Made by a program: the position numbers and the translations under genes. A stretch of DNA of 64,000 bases from Micromonospora matsumotoense (GTDB lineage Bacteria > Actinomycetota > Actinomycetes > Mycobacteriales > Micromonosporaceae). Positions 17,327 through 26,573 of the stretch are shown here, in pieces; the stretch's first letter is position 1; the number at the start of each line of letters is the position of its first letter. The notes under the pieces are model-generated. The model saw only the letters and a program-made list of their open reading frames with translations. It did no database searches and was not told the origin of the DNA. Location of the stretch: positions 496,001 through 560,000 of the forward strand of contig NZ_FMCU01000003.1 in the NCBI RefSeq assembly GCF_900091525.1, in the 5' to 3' direction.

Positions 17327-17358
17327 AAGCCCTCCCCCGGCCCGGCGTGGTCAGGGAC

Positions 17359-17727
17359 TCAGCGACCGTTGCCGACCCGGCTCTCCACCCGGCGCAGCGC
17401 GGTCACGTAGTCGTCGTTGGTCGAGTGCATGGCCGCCGCGATGCGCAGGTGCCGCAGCGCGTCCGGGTAGCGGTTGAGCCGCTCCAGCGTCCGGCCCAGC
17501 ACGTGGTGGGCGTAGTGGTCGCTGGGGTCCCGGTCGACCAGCTCCCGCAGCTGCTCCTCGGCGCGGCCGAGTTGGGCGGTCTGGAAGTACGCCCGGGCCA
17601 GCAGCTGACGTACGGAGGAGTTGCCGGGCTCGGCCGCCACGATCGGCTCCAGCAGCCGGACCGCTCCGCTCGGGTCACCCATCTCGAAGTACATGGTCGC
17701 CCGTCGGTACTCCGCCAGAAGATCCAT
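17359..17727 (-). CDS. Tetratricopeptide-repeat protein
   Basis: 122 residues from ATG 17727. About three TPR units are visible, with the usual spacing: LAEYRRATMYFEMGDPSGAVRLLEPIVAAEPGN, SVRQLLARAYFQTAQLGRAEEQLRELVDRDPSD and YAHHVLGRTLERLNRYPDALRHLRIAAAM. A free-standing protein-protein interaction scaffold with no enzymatic domain. It sits downstream of the ROK-family kinase gene on the same strand after a 92-base gap. No partner can be named from sequence. Confidence 0.85.
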   Translation of the reverse strand: MDLLAEYRRATMYFEMGDPSGAVRLLEPIVAAEPGNSSVRQLLARAYFQTAQLGRAEEQLRELVDRDPSDHYAHHVLGRTLERLNRYPDALRHLRIAAAMHSTNDDYVTALRRVESRVGNGR

Positions 17728-17819
17728 CCCGACCCACCCCCTCGCGTCACGTCGCCATTGCTCCGACGCTGGCACAACACCGGGCGTACCGCGAGTGTTC
17801 CTGGGGGTGGACTTGTGGC

Positions 17820-18590
17820 TCAGGAGGTCGGGTCGTCCCGTTCGCCGGTCAACTGCCAGGCCCGGACCCCACCGACGATTCCGGCCGTGTTGGGCACGAT
17901 CACCACGTCGTCGCCCATCCGGGCCACCTGCTCGGGGCGGATCAGCCGCGAGTTGCCGCCGCCGAGATAGAGCCGGTCCCAGCGGAACACCGGCCGCAGC
18001 CCGTCCACCACCTGCCGGATCCGTCGGGACCAGAAGGCGTCGCCGAGCCGCCGCCGCTCCGGCTCCCCGACGTACGTGTCGTAGGTGGTGCCCCAGCGGA
18101 CCGGGGCGTGCGACAGCTCCAGGTGCGGGGCGAGCCGCCCGCCGTCGAAGAGCGCGCTGCCCAGCCCGGTGCCGAGGGTCAGCACCAGTTCGCAGCCGGT
18201 GCCCGCGACCACCCCGGCGCCGTGCACCTCGGCGTCGTTGAGCACCAGCGCCGGCATCCCGAAGGCCTCGGTGACGGCCCGCCGGGCGTCGTACCCGGAC
18301 CACTCGGCGAGCAGGTCCGGGTCGACCCGGCTGCGCGGCCCGGACCGGGTCACGTAGTGCGGCGTGGCCACCACGACCCCGTGCCGGATCATGCCCGGCA
18401 TCCCCACCGTGATCCGGTCCGCCCGGGGGAACCGCCCCGCCAACTCGACAAGCATCTTGACGAACAGCTCGGGCGGCAGCGGGTACGGGGTGTCCACCCG
18501 GAGCACCGGTGCCCGCAGGTTGCCACCTCCGTCCAGCACCGATCCCTTGATGCCTCCGCCCCCGCAGTCCACCGCCAGCGTCAATCCCAC
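17820..18590 (-). CDS. ROK-family sugar kinase (polyphosphate-glucokinase-like)
   Basis: Likely phosphorylates a hexose such as glucose. The GTG at 18590 gives 256 residues and starts directly at the first ATP-binding strand, LTLAVDCGGGGIKGSVLDG; an in-frame GTG at 18608 would add six residues. LVLNDAEVHGAG contains the catalytic Asp, and TLGTGLGSALFDGG is the second phosphate motif. In place of the ROK zinc motif it has LELSHAPVRWGTTYDTYVGEPER, as in polyphosphate glucokinases, where HxExGH-type Cys clusters are missing. The phosphate donor (ATP or polyphosphate) is undecided. Confidence 0.83.
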   Translation of the reverse strand: MGLTLAVDCGGGGIKGSVLDGGGNLRAPVLRVDTPYPLPPELFVKMLVELAGRFPRADRITVGMPGMIRHGVVVATPHYVTRSGPRSRVDPDLLAEWSGYDARRAVTEAFGMPALVLNDAEVHGAGVVAGTGCELVLTLGTGLGSALFDGGRLAPHLELSHAPVRWGTTYDTYVGEPERRRLGDAFWSRRIRQVVDGLRPVFRWDRLYLGGGNSRLIRPEQVARMGDDVVIVPNTAGIVGGVRAWQLTGERDDPTS

Positions 18591-18897
18591 ACCCTCACCT
18601 TGCCCCACCCGCCCCGCTCATCCCGCCCCTGCCCCACCTTTCGCCAACCGGGGGCGGGCGACCCGACCGACAGCGGGCGGCCGGGGGCCGACGGACCGCG
18701 AGGGCCGCATGGGTTTGTCGAGAGTTGTTGTCGCCGTAGCCGCCGTGCGAGGACCGCGCCGGTCCCGCCAGCCGGCGATCCGGCCAGGCTGTCGGCCCGC
18801 TGCGAGGTCCGCGACGCGCAGCCAGGAGCCTGGGCAGGCGTGGGCCGCGCCGCGCGGCGTCCTCGCCCGGATGGGCGGGCGATAGGCTCGGGGCCTC
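18591..18897. other. Divergent intergenic region
   Basis: 307 bases between the leftward kinase gene and the rightward ABC-F gene. Very G+C-rich, no supported ORF. It must contain both promoters. I see no convincing operator or attenuator in it, although ABC-F genes are sometimes preceded by an antibiotic-sensing leader. Confidence 0.5.
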
Positions 18898-20535
<1,638 letters not shown>

Positions 20536-20572
20536 TCCGCGCCGTCCGGTAGCGGCCGGGTGACAATGGGTC

Positions 20573-20887
20573 ATGCTCAGATGGGAGTACGCGCTGCTGG
20601 TCCGCCGTCGCCAGCCGACCGCCTCCGACCTCAGCTGGGAGGTCGTCTTCTCCTGGTACGGCCCGGACGGCTCGATGGCCGACGTGACCGCCTACGGCGA
20701 CACCGCGCTGGCCCACCTGAACCGGGCCGGTGACCAGGGTTGGGAACTCGTCGGGATGAGCGAGGACCCGTCCCTGGCGGGCCACAACGAGCTGCACCGC
20801 TACCACCTCAAGCGACCCAAGTCGGCCGACACGCCCCGGCAGCGCATCCGGGCCGTCGGCCGGCCCACCCGCCGCGCCGGCGGCTGA
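20573..20887 (+). CDS. Small DUF4177-like protein
   Basis: 104 residues. LRWEYALLVRR at the N-terminus, then LAHLNRAGDQGWELVGMSED and HRYHLKRP match the DUF4177 pattern (WEY..., LN..G..GWELV, ...Y.LKR). Function unknown in the family. The tail is Arg/Ala-rich. It follows the ABC-F gene after 37 bases and could share its transcript. Confidence 0.65.
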   Translation: MLRWEYALLVRRRQPTASDLSWEVVFSWYGPDGSMADVTAYGDTALAHLNRAGDQGWELVGMSEDPSLAGHNELHRYHLKRPKSADTPRQRIRAVGRPTRRAGG

Positions 20888-21053
20888 CCGGAGGGGTACC
20901 CGTTCCGCGCCCAAAGCCGTCACCGGGCTGGACGGCCGCGGTGGTCCCACCGGCCCCGCGATGGGCAGCAGAGCGGGCGGCAGTTGCCGGTAACCGACCG
21001 GATCGGGTGGTGTGCCGGGCCGGAGAGCGGGTAACGGCCGGCGGGAGGTGGCC

Positions 21054-21779
21054 ATGGTCGCGTTGGCGCAGGCACCGCCCTCGGCCGAACGGCTGCGGGC
21101 GCTCGACGGGTTCCTCGATGCGGCCTGGGTCGAGCAGGCCCGCCACGACGAGCGGTTGCGCGGGCTCCCGGTCGAGGTGCGGTTCGACCGGGGGGTCGCC
21201 CACCTGAGCGGGGAGGTGGCCGAACCGGATCAGTTGCGGCTGGTCCGTGAGCTGGTCGGCCGGCTGGCCGGGGTGTACGGCGTGTGGGGGCGGGTGCGCG
21301 TCGGTGGCCGGGACCCGGTGGTGGTGGACCTGGGCTGCGGCGGCCAGAAGCAGTACCCGACGAACCTGGGGCTGGACATCTTCCCGGCACCCGGGGTGAA
21401 CGCGGTGGCGGACCTGTCCGGGTCGCTGCCGCTGGCCGACGGCTCCGTCGACGTCATCTTCACCGTGCACATCCTGGAGCACCTGATCGACTTCCTGCCG
21501 CTGCTGGACGAGTGTCACCGGGTGCTCCGGCCGGGCGGGGTGCTGCACGTGATGAGCCCCTGGTGGGGGCATGTCAACGCGGTGGCCGACCCGACCCACG
21601 TGCGACTGTTGGACGTGCAGACGATCAAGGGGGTCTGCGGTCAGCGCCCGCCGGGCACCCCGCGTTGGCATCCGCTGCACGCCGGCTGCGACGGGGCGTC
21701 CATCTTCGCCGACCTCACCCCGCTGCCCGTCGACGCCCCACCCGTCGCCCCGACCCACCTGGCCCGCTTCTTCGACTGA
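21054..21779 (+). CDS. BON-like domain fused to a class I SAM methyltransferase
   Basis: 241 residues; ATG 21054 has GGGAGG upstream. About residues 15-90 form a BON-type alpha/beta unit: LPVEVRFDRGVAHLSGEVAEPDQLRLVRELVGRLAGVYGVWGRVRV, with the usual helix and the GV..V ending. After a short linker comes VVVDLGCGGQKQYPTNLGLDIFPAPGVNAVADLSGSLPLADGSVDVIFTVHILEHL, a complete SAM-binding Methyltransf_11 core with CHRVLRPGGVLHVMSPWW. BON domains normally bind membranes or lipids in envelope proteins, so this fusion is unusual. No signal peptide. The substrate is unknown. Confidence 0.75.
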   Translation: MVALAQAPPSAERLRALDGFLDAAWVEQARHDERLRGLPVEVRFDRGVAHLSGEVAEPDQLRLVRELVGRLAGVYGVWGRVRVGGRDPVVVDLGCGGQKQYPTNLGLDIFPAPGVNAVADLSGSLPLADGSVDVIFTVHILEHLIDFLPLLDECHRVLRPGGVLHVMSPWWGHVNAVADPTHVRLLDVQTIKGVCGQRPPGTPRWHPLHAGCDGASIFADLTPLPVDAPPVAPTHLARFFD

Positions 21780-21818
21780 CCGGCTGCGCGGCGGCGGGCT
21801 GACGGGCCGGCAGGTGGG

Positions 21819-22820
21819 TCAGGCGGTGCTCTCGCGGGGGGTCAGCCGGTGCGGGGCGGTGAGTTCCCGTGGCGGCGCGTCCCGGTCGCCTGCCAGCCGG
21901 CCGGCGAGCAGGTCGACGGCGAGCCGGGCGATCCGCTCCTTGTCCGGGGCGACCGTGGTCAGGGTGGGGACGCTGAACCGCCCGTCCTCGATGTCGTCGA
22001 AGCCGGCGACGGCGACGTCGCCGGGGACCCGGAGGCCGGCCTCGTGCAGGGCGCGCAGCGCACCGAGGGCGAGGGTGTCGTTGAAGCAGAAGACCGCGTC
22101 GGGGCGGGCCCCGGAGTCGAGCAGGTGGCGCATGGCGGCGGCCCCGTCGGCGCGGTGCCAGGCCGGGGTGGGGGCGACCAGGCTCTCGTCGTACCCGAGG
22201 CCGGCCTCGGTCAGGGCGGCGGTGTAGCCGGCCAACCGGAGGCGGGCGCCGGCCCCCTCGGGGGTGCGTGGTGAGCCGATGGCGGCGATCCGGCGGCGGC
22301 CGAGGCCGATCAGGTGGGTGGTCATCTCCCGGGCGGCGGTCACGTTGTCGATCACCACGTGGTCGGCGAGGCCGTGGTCCACCCGTTCGCCGAGCAGCAC
22401 CATCGGCATGCCGTCCAGGCCGGTGAGGTCCTCGGCGTCGAGGGACAGCGGGCTGAAGATCAGGCCGTCGATCATGTGGTCGCCGATGCCGGCGGCGGCG
22501 ACGCGTTCCTGCTCGGGGCCACCACCGGTCGGGTGGATGAGCACGGTCCAGCCGTGGTCGGCGGCGGCGGTGACCACGTGCCGGGCGAGTTCGGCGAAGT
22601 ACGGGATGTCCAGTTCCGGCACGGCGAGGGCGATCACGCCGGTGCGGCCCTTGCGCAGGTTGCGGGCGGACAGGTTGGGCCGGTAGCGGAGTTCGGCGAT
22701 GGCCGCCTCGACCCGGGCCCGGGTGTCCGGTCGCACGTGCGGATAGCCGTTGACCACGTTCGACACGGTCTTGACCGACACCCCGGCCCGTTCGGCCACA
22801 TCCTTCAGTCTGTGCCGCAC
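21819..22820 (-). CDS. LacI-family transcriptional repressor
   Basis: 333 residues. N-terminal LacI HTH: RLKDVAERAGVSVKTVSNVVNGYPHVRPDTRARVEAAIAELRYRPN (2-50), then a hinge (SARNLRKGRTG). The rest is a periplasmic-binding-protein-like effector domain ending in DVAVAGFDDIEDGRFSVPTLTTVAPD, which is typical of this family. It probably senses an arabinose-type sugar and represses the divergent arabinofuranosidase and itself: a tandem operator lies between the two genes. Confidence 0.94.
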   Translation of the reverse strand: MRHRLKDVAERAGVSVKTVSNVVNGYPHVRPDTRARVEAAIAELRYRPNLSARNLRKGRTGVIALAVPELDIPYFAELARHVVTAAADHGWTVLIHPTGGGPEQERVAAAGIGDHMIDGLIFSPLSLDAEDLTGLDGMPMVLLGERVDHGLADHVVIDNVTAAREMTTHLIGLGRRRIAAIGSPRTPEGAGARLRLAGYTAALTEAGLGYDESLVAPTPAWHRADGAAAMRHLLDSGARPDAVFCFNDTLALGALRALHEAGLRVPGDVAVAGFDDIEDGRFSVPTLTTVAPDKERIARLAVDLLAGRLAGDRDAPPRELTAPHRLTPRESTA

Positions 22821-22873
22821 GATCGGCCACCTCCCCGCCTTCGACTCAGGACTGTATCGCGTGACAAGTCCTT

Positions 22874-22897
22874 TACAACGTTGGTTACAACGTTGTA
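22874..22897. promoter_or_regulatory. Tandem LacI-type operator
   Basis: TACAACGTTG (22874-22883) is followed by a perfect 12-bp palindrome, TACAACGTTGTA (22886-22897). The half-sites repeat every 12 bases and have the central CG typical of LacI operators. It sits 54 bases upstream of the LacI start and 62 upstream of the GH51 start. Confidence 0.85.
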
Positions 22898-22959
22898 GGA
22901 ATGCGGGGGTAGGGCGTGACCGCAGTCACGGAGCAGGTCGAGGAAAGGTGGCACCCCCG

Positions 22960-24471
22960 GTGCGTACAGCTCGGTTGACGATCGATCCGGCCTTCACGAT
23001 CGGCCCCGTGGATCGACGGCTCTTCGGCTCCTTCGTCGAACACCTGGGCCGCTGCGTGTACGGCGGGATCTACGAGCCCGACCACCCCGAGGCCGACCCG
23101 CTCGGCCTGCGCCGCGACGTGCTGGCGCTGACCCGGGAGCTGGGCGTCTCGATGGTCCGCTACCCCGGCGGCAACTTCGTCTCCGGCTACCGCTGGGAGG
23201 ACGGCGTCGGCCCGGTCGGCGACCGCCCCCGCCGGCTGGACCTGGCCTGGAAGACCGTCGAGACCAACGCGTTCGGCATCGACGAGTTCATGACCTGGGC
23301 CGCCGCCGCCGAGGTCGAGCCGATGATGGCGGTCAACCTCGGCACCCGGGGCGTCCAGGAGGCGTGCGACCTGCTGGAGTACGTCAACCACCCCGGCGGC
23401 ACCCAGCTGTCCGACCTGCGCCGCGCACACGGCGCGGAGCAGCCGTACGGGGTCCGGCTGTGGTGCCTCGGCAACGAGTTGGACGGACCGTGGCAGGTCG
23501 GCCACAAGACCGCCGAGGAGTACGGCCGGCTCGCCGCCGAGACCGCGCGGGCGATGAAGCTGATCGACCCCTCGATCAGCCTGGTCGCCTGCGGCAGCTC
23601 CGGTCGGGGCATGCCCACCTTCGCCTCCTGGGAGGCGACCGTGCTGGAACACACCTACGAGCACGTCGACTTCATCTCCGCGCACTCCTACTACGACCCG
23701 ACCGACGGCGACCGGGCCAGCATCCTGGCCTCGGCCGTCGACATGGACCAGTTCATCACCGAGGTGGTCGCCACCGCCGACCACGTGGCCGCCCGACTGC
23801 GCCAGACCCGCAAGCTCAAGATCTCCTTCGACGAGTGGAACGTCTGGTACCAGTCCCGCGTCCAGGGCGACCTGGACGGGCGCGGCTGGGTCGAGGCACC
23901 CGCGCTGCTCGAGGACGACTACACCGCCGTCGACGCGGTGGTGGTCGGGAGCCTGCTGATCACCCTGCTCCGGCACGCCGACCGGGTCGGCGTCGCCGCC
24001 CAGGCGCAGTTGGCCAACGTCATCGCCCCGATCCGTACCCGCACCGGCGGGCCGGCCTGGCGGCAGAGCATCTTCCACCCGTTCGCGCTGACGGCCCGCT
24101 ACGCCCGGGGCACCGTGCTGCGTACCGAGCCGGTCTCCCCCCGCTACGAGACGAAGCGGTACGGCGACGTGCCGGTGCTGGACACCGTCGCGCTGCACGA
24201 CGAGGAGTCCGGCGAGCTGACCGTGTTCGCGGTCAACCGGGGCACCGCGGACCTCCCGCTGGACCTCGACCTGCGGGGCCTGTCCGGGCTGCACCCGGTG
24301 CAGCACCTCAGCCTCGCCGCCGGGGACGACCCGGACGCGGTCAACACCGAGGCCGAGCCCGACCGGGTGACGGCCCGGGAACTGCCCACCGCCGACGTCG
24401 ACGGCGATCGCTGCTCCGTACGCCTGCCGGCGGTCTCCTGGAACGTGCTGCGCTTCGCGCCGCAGCCCTGA
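22960..24471 (+). CDS. Alpha-L-arabinofuranosidase, GH51
   Basis: 503 residues, GTG 22960 with AGGAAAGGTGG upstream; earlier in-frame starts would run through the operator. GH51 enzymes release terminal arabinofuranose from arabinan/arabinoxylan oligomers with retention. Visible hallmarks: LFGSFVEHLGRCVYGGIYEP, VRYPGGNFVSGY, acid/base Glu173 in LWCLGNELDG, nucleophile Glu292 in FDEWNVWY. No signal peptide, so it acts on imported oligosaccharides. The C-terminal ~130 residues are the family's beta-sandwich. Controlled by the divergent LacI gene through the tandem operator. Confidence 0.96.
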   Translation: MRTARLTIDPAFTIGPVDRRLFGSFVEHLGRCVYGGIYEPDHPEADPLGLRRDVLALTRELGVSMVRYPGGNFVSGYRWEDGVGPVGDRPRRLDLAWKTVETNAFGIDEFMTWAAAAEVEPMMAVNLGTRGVQEACDLLEYVNHPGGTQLSDLRRAHGAEQPYGVRLWCLGNELDGPWQVGHKTAEEYGRLAAETARAMKLIDPSISLVACGSSGRGMPTFASWEATVLEHTYEHVDFISAHSYYDPTDGDRASILASAVDMDQFITEVVATADHVAARLRQTRKLKISFDEWNVWYQSRVQGDLDGRGWVEAPALLEDDYTAVDAVVVGSLLITLLRHADRVGVAAQAQLANVIAPIRTRTGGPAWRQSIFHPFALTARYARGTVLRTEPVSPRYETKRYGDVPVLDTVALHDEESGELTVFAVNRGTADLPLDLDLRGLSGLHPVQHLSLAAGDDPDAVNTEAEPDRVTARELPTADVDGDRCSVRLPAVSWNVLRFAPQP

Positions 24472-24485
24472 TCAGCCGACCCGGC

Positions 24486-24526
24486 CCCGGGCGCACCCAC
24501 CCTGTCGGGACGCGGGTGCGCCCGGG
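24486..24526. terminator. Hairpin terminator between convergent genes
   Basis: Perfect 13-bp arms CCCGGGCGCACCC (24486-24498) and GGGTGCGCCCGGG (24514-24526), 15-base loop, starting 14 bases after the GH51 stop. No U-tract, as usual in this type of genome. The leftward permease gene ends at 24716. Confidence 0.75.
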
Positions 24527-24562
24527 CCGGGTCGGCCAGCTGCGGCGGGCCAAGGTAACGCC

Positions 24563-24676
24563 CGCCGGGTGCGGGTCGGCCGGGTGCGGGCCGGCCGGGT
24601 GCGGGCCGGCCGGGTGCGTCGGGGCCGAGGTCGGGCCGGCCGGGTGCGGCAGGCCGAGGTCGGGCCGGCCGGGTAC
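24563..24676. repeat. 15-bp tandem-like repeat GGGCCGGCCGGGTGC
   Basis: Six or so copies, some interrupted by CGAGGTC blocks, in a non-coding zone between convergent genes (24472-24715 overall). The period of 15 would translate as five-residue repeats, but no ribosome site or start supports a gene. CCGGCCGG inside each unit is self-complementary. Confidence 0.6.
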
Positions 24677-24715
24677 GGGCGGCGGGAACGGTGTGGCCGG
24701 CAGCCGACCGGGCGG

Positions 24716-26209
24716 TCAGGCCGAAGCGGGCTGCTTGGCGCGGCCCTCGGCTTCGCCGGTGGCCAGGCGGTTGCGACGGTAGCCGTAGCCGAAGTAGATG
24801 ATCCCGCCGAGCGCCATCCAGATGAGGAACCTGATCCAGGTCTCGATCGACAGGTTGAGCGTCAGATAGAAGCAGGCCAGCGCGGTGAAGATCGGCAGCA
24901 CCGGGGAGAACGGGACCCGGAACGGCCGCTCCAGGTCGGGGCGCTTGCGGCGCAGGATCGGCACCGCGATGGCGACGATCATGAACGCGCAGAGCGCGCC
25001 GATGCTGACCAGGTCGGCCAGCGCGGACAGCGGCAGGAATCCGGCGAGCAGCGCCACCGCCACCGTCATCACGGCGGAGATCCGGTACGGGGTCCCCCAG
25101 CGCGGGTGGATCTTGGCGACGGCGGGCGGGATCAGCCCGTCCCGGGAGATGGCGAACCCGATCCGACCCATGGCCACCAGGTCGACCAGGATCACGCTGG
25201 TCAGGCCGGCGACGGCGGCGATGGAGACCAGCACCCCGGCCCAGCTCGCACCGACCGCGTTGAAGGCTGCGGCGATCGGGGCGCCCCGGTCGATCTCGCC
25301 GTACGGCACCATGCCGACCACGACCAACGAGACGCCGATGTAGAGCGCGGTGGAGATCAGCAGGGTGCCGAAGAGCCCCAGGGTCAGGTCCCGCTTGGGC
25401 CGCCTGGTCTCCTCACCCAGGTTCGCCACCGCCTCGAACCCGGTGTACGCGAAGAAGACCACGGCGGCGGCGCTGAGCACCCCGACGAAACCGAAGACGG
25501 ACGGCTCCAGCCCGAAGAACGCCTGGACGACCGGCTGCTTGATCCCGTCGTCACCGGCGCCGGCCGGCTCGGCCGGCGGGATGAACGGGCTGAGGTTGGC
25601 GGCCTTGACGAAGAACAGCCCGGCGACCACGACGAAGACGCAGATGGCGACCTTCACCAGGACCAGGATGTTGGTGATCCGGGCGGACTCGCGGATGCCG
25701 ATGATGGCGACCACGCCGAGCAGCAGCACGATGCCGATCGCGCCGAGGTTGACCACGCTGCCCTCTTCGGCGAACCAGGTGCTCGGCAGGCCGAACAGCT
25801 CGGCCAGGTAACCCGACCAGCCCCGGGCCACCACCGCCGCGCCGAGCGCGAACTCCAGCAGCAGGTCCCACCCGATGATCCACGCGACGATCTCGCCCAT
25901 CGTGGCGTACGCGTAGGTGTAGGCGCTGCCGGCGGTCGGCACGCTGGACGCCAGCTCGGCGTAGCAGAGGGCCGCGAGCAGGGCGACCACCCCGGCGATG
26001 GCGAACGAGATCACCACGCCCGGCCCGGCGCTGTCGCGTGCCTCGATGCCGGTGAGGGTGAAGATGCCGGTGCCGATCACGATGCCGATGCCGAAGCCGG
26101 TGAGGTCGCGGGCACCGAGCCGACGTTTCAGGCCGGGGCTGCCGTCGCTGCCGTCGGCGTCGCCCTGGGCAACCACATCCTTGATCGGTTTGGTTCGCAG
26201 CACAGACAC
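24716..26209 (-). CDS. APC-family amino acid permease
   Basis: 497 residues. I chose GTG 26209 because the protein then begins VSVLRTKP, as in relatives, with GGGAGGGG eight bases upstream; in-frame GTGs to 26230 exist. Twelve to fourteen membrane segments can be counted. TM1 has GIGIVIGTGIFTLTG, the unwound substrate-binding segment of APC carriers. SAYTYAYATMGEIVAWIIGWDLLLEFALGAA and FFAYTGFEAVANLGEETRRPKRD are classic for the CAT branch (cationic and branched amino acids). The specific amino acid cannot be assigned. Confidence 0.92.
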   Translation of the reverse strand: MSVLRTKPIKDVVAQGDADGSDGSPGLKRRLGARDLTGFGIGIVIGTGIFTLTGIEARDSAGPGVVISFAIAGVVALLAALCYAELASSVPTAGSAYTYAYATMGEIVAWIIGWDLLLEFALGAAVVARGWSGYLAELFGLPSTWFAEEGSVVNLGAIGIVLLLGVVAIIGIRESARITNILVLVKVAICVFVVVAGLFFVKAANLSPFIPPAEPAGAGDDGIKQPVVQAFFGLEPSVFGFVGVLSAAAVVFFAYTGFEAVANLGEETRRPKRDLTLGLFGTLLISTALYIGVSLVVVGMVPYGEIDRGAPIAAAFNAVGASWAGVLVSIAAVAGLTSVILVDLVAMGRIGFAISRDGLIPPAVAKIHPRWGTPYRISAVMTVAVALLAGFLPLSALADLVSIGALCAFMIVAIAVPILRRKRPDLERPFRVPFSPVLPIFTALACFYLTLNLSIETWIRFLIWMALGGIIYFGYGYRRNRLATGEAEGRAKQPASA

Positions 26210-26573
26210 CGTACTCACCCCTCCCACCACCGCGATCGCCCTGCTGACGACCGGTGCCGCGCGTTGCTACCCACCCCGACCCCCCGCCAATCACCCCTCC
26301 CCCACCCACCCACCATCAACCCCCAGTCCCCCCACAACCACTTTCGGTCACACCACCCCCACCCCGGCCCGCCCCACCCCGGCCCGGCCCGGTGATCAAG
26401 AGGTTTGCGTCATCCGCCGCGCGAAAGCTGACGCAAACCTCTTGATCACGGGGGGGTGGGGGGTGACCCGGAGGGCCCGGGGGTGGAGGGGGTGACTGGG
26501 GATGGGTTGACGTGTATCTCTTTCTCGTGGGGAGCGGTGGGGGCCACCGGGGACCTATTGAAGGGATATCGGC
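26210..26573. other. Divergent intergenic region with inverted repeat
   Basis: 364 bases between two divergent genes. It has long C-rich runs left and G-rich runs right of a 58-bp inverted repeat (listed separately). No supported ORF. An SD-like GAAGGGATATCGGC precedes the GHL10 start at 26574. Confidence 0.6.
26392..26449. repeat. Dispersed inverted repeat, copy 1
   Basis: Perfect 21-bp arms (26392-26412 and 26429-26449) built on TGATCAAGAGGTTTGCGTCA, with a 16-base loop containing GCGCGAA. A near-identical element of the same size lies at 57541-57598. Flanked by C-rich and G-rich runs. Here it stands between two divergent genes, so it is not a terminator for either. Confidence 0.88.

Noticed and set aside
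22750..22959. Upstream in-frame ATG for the arabinofuranosidase.
   Set aside because: It would lie within the LacI gene and read through the operator. The GTG at 22960 has a good ribosome site and gives the usual GH51 length.
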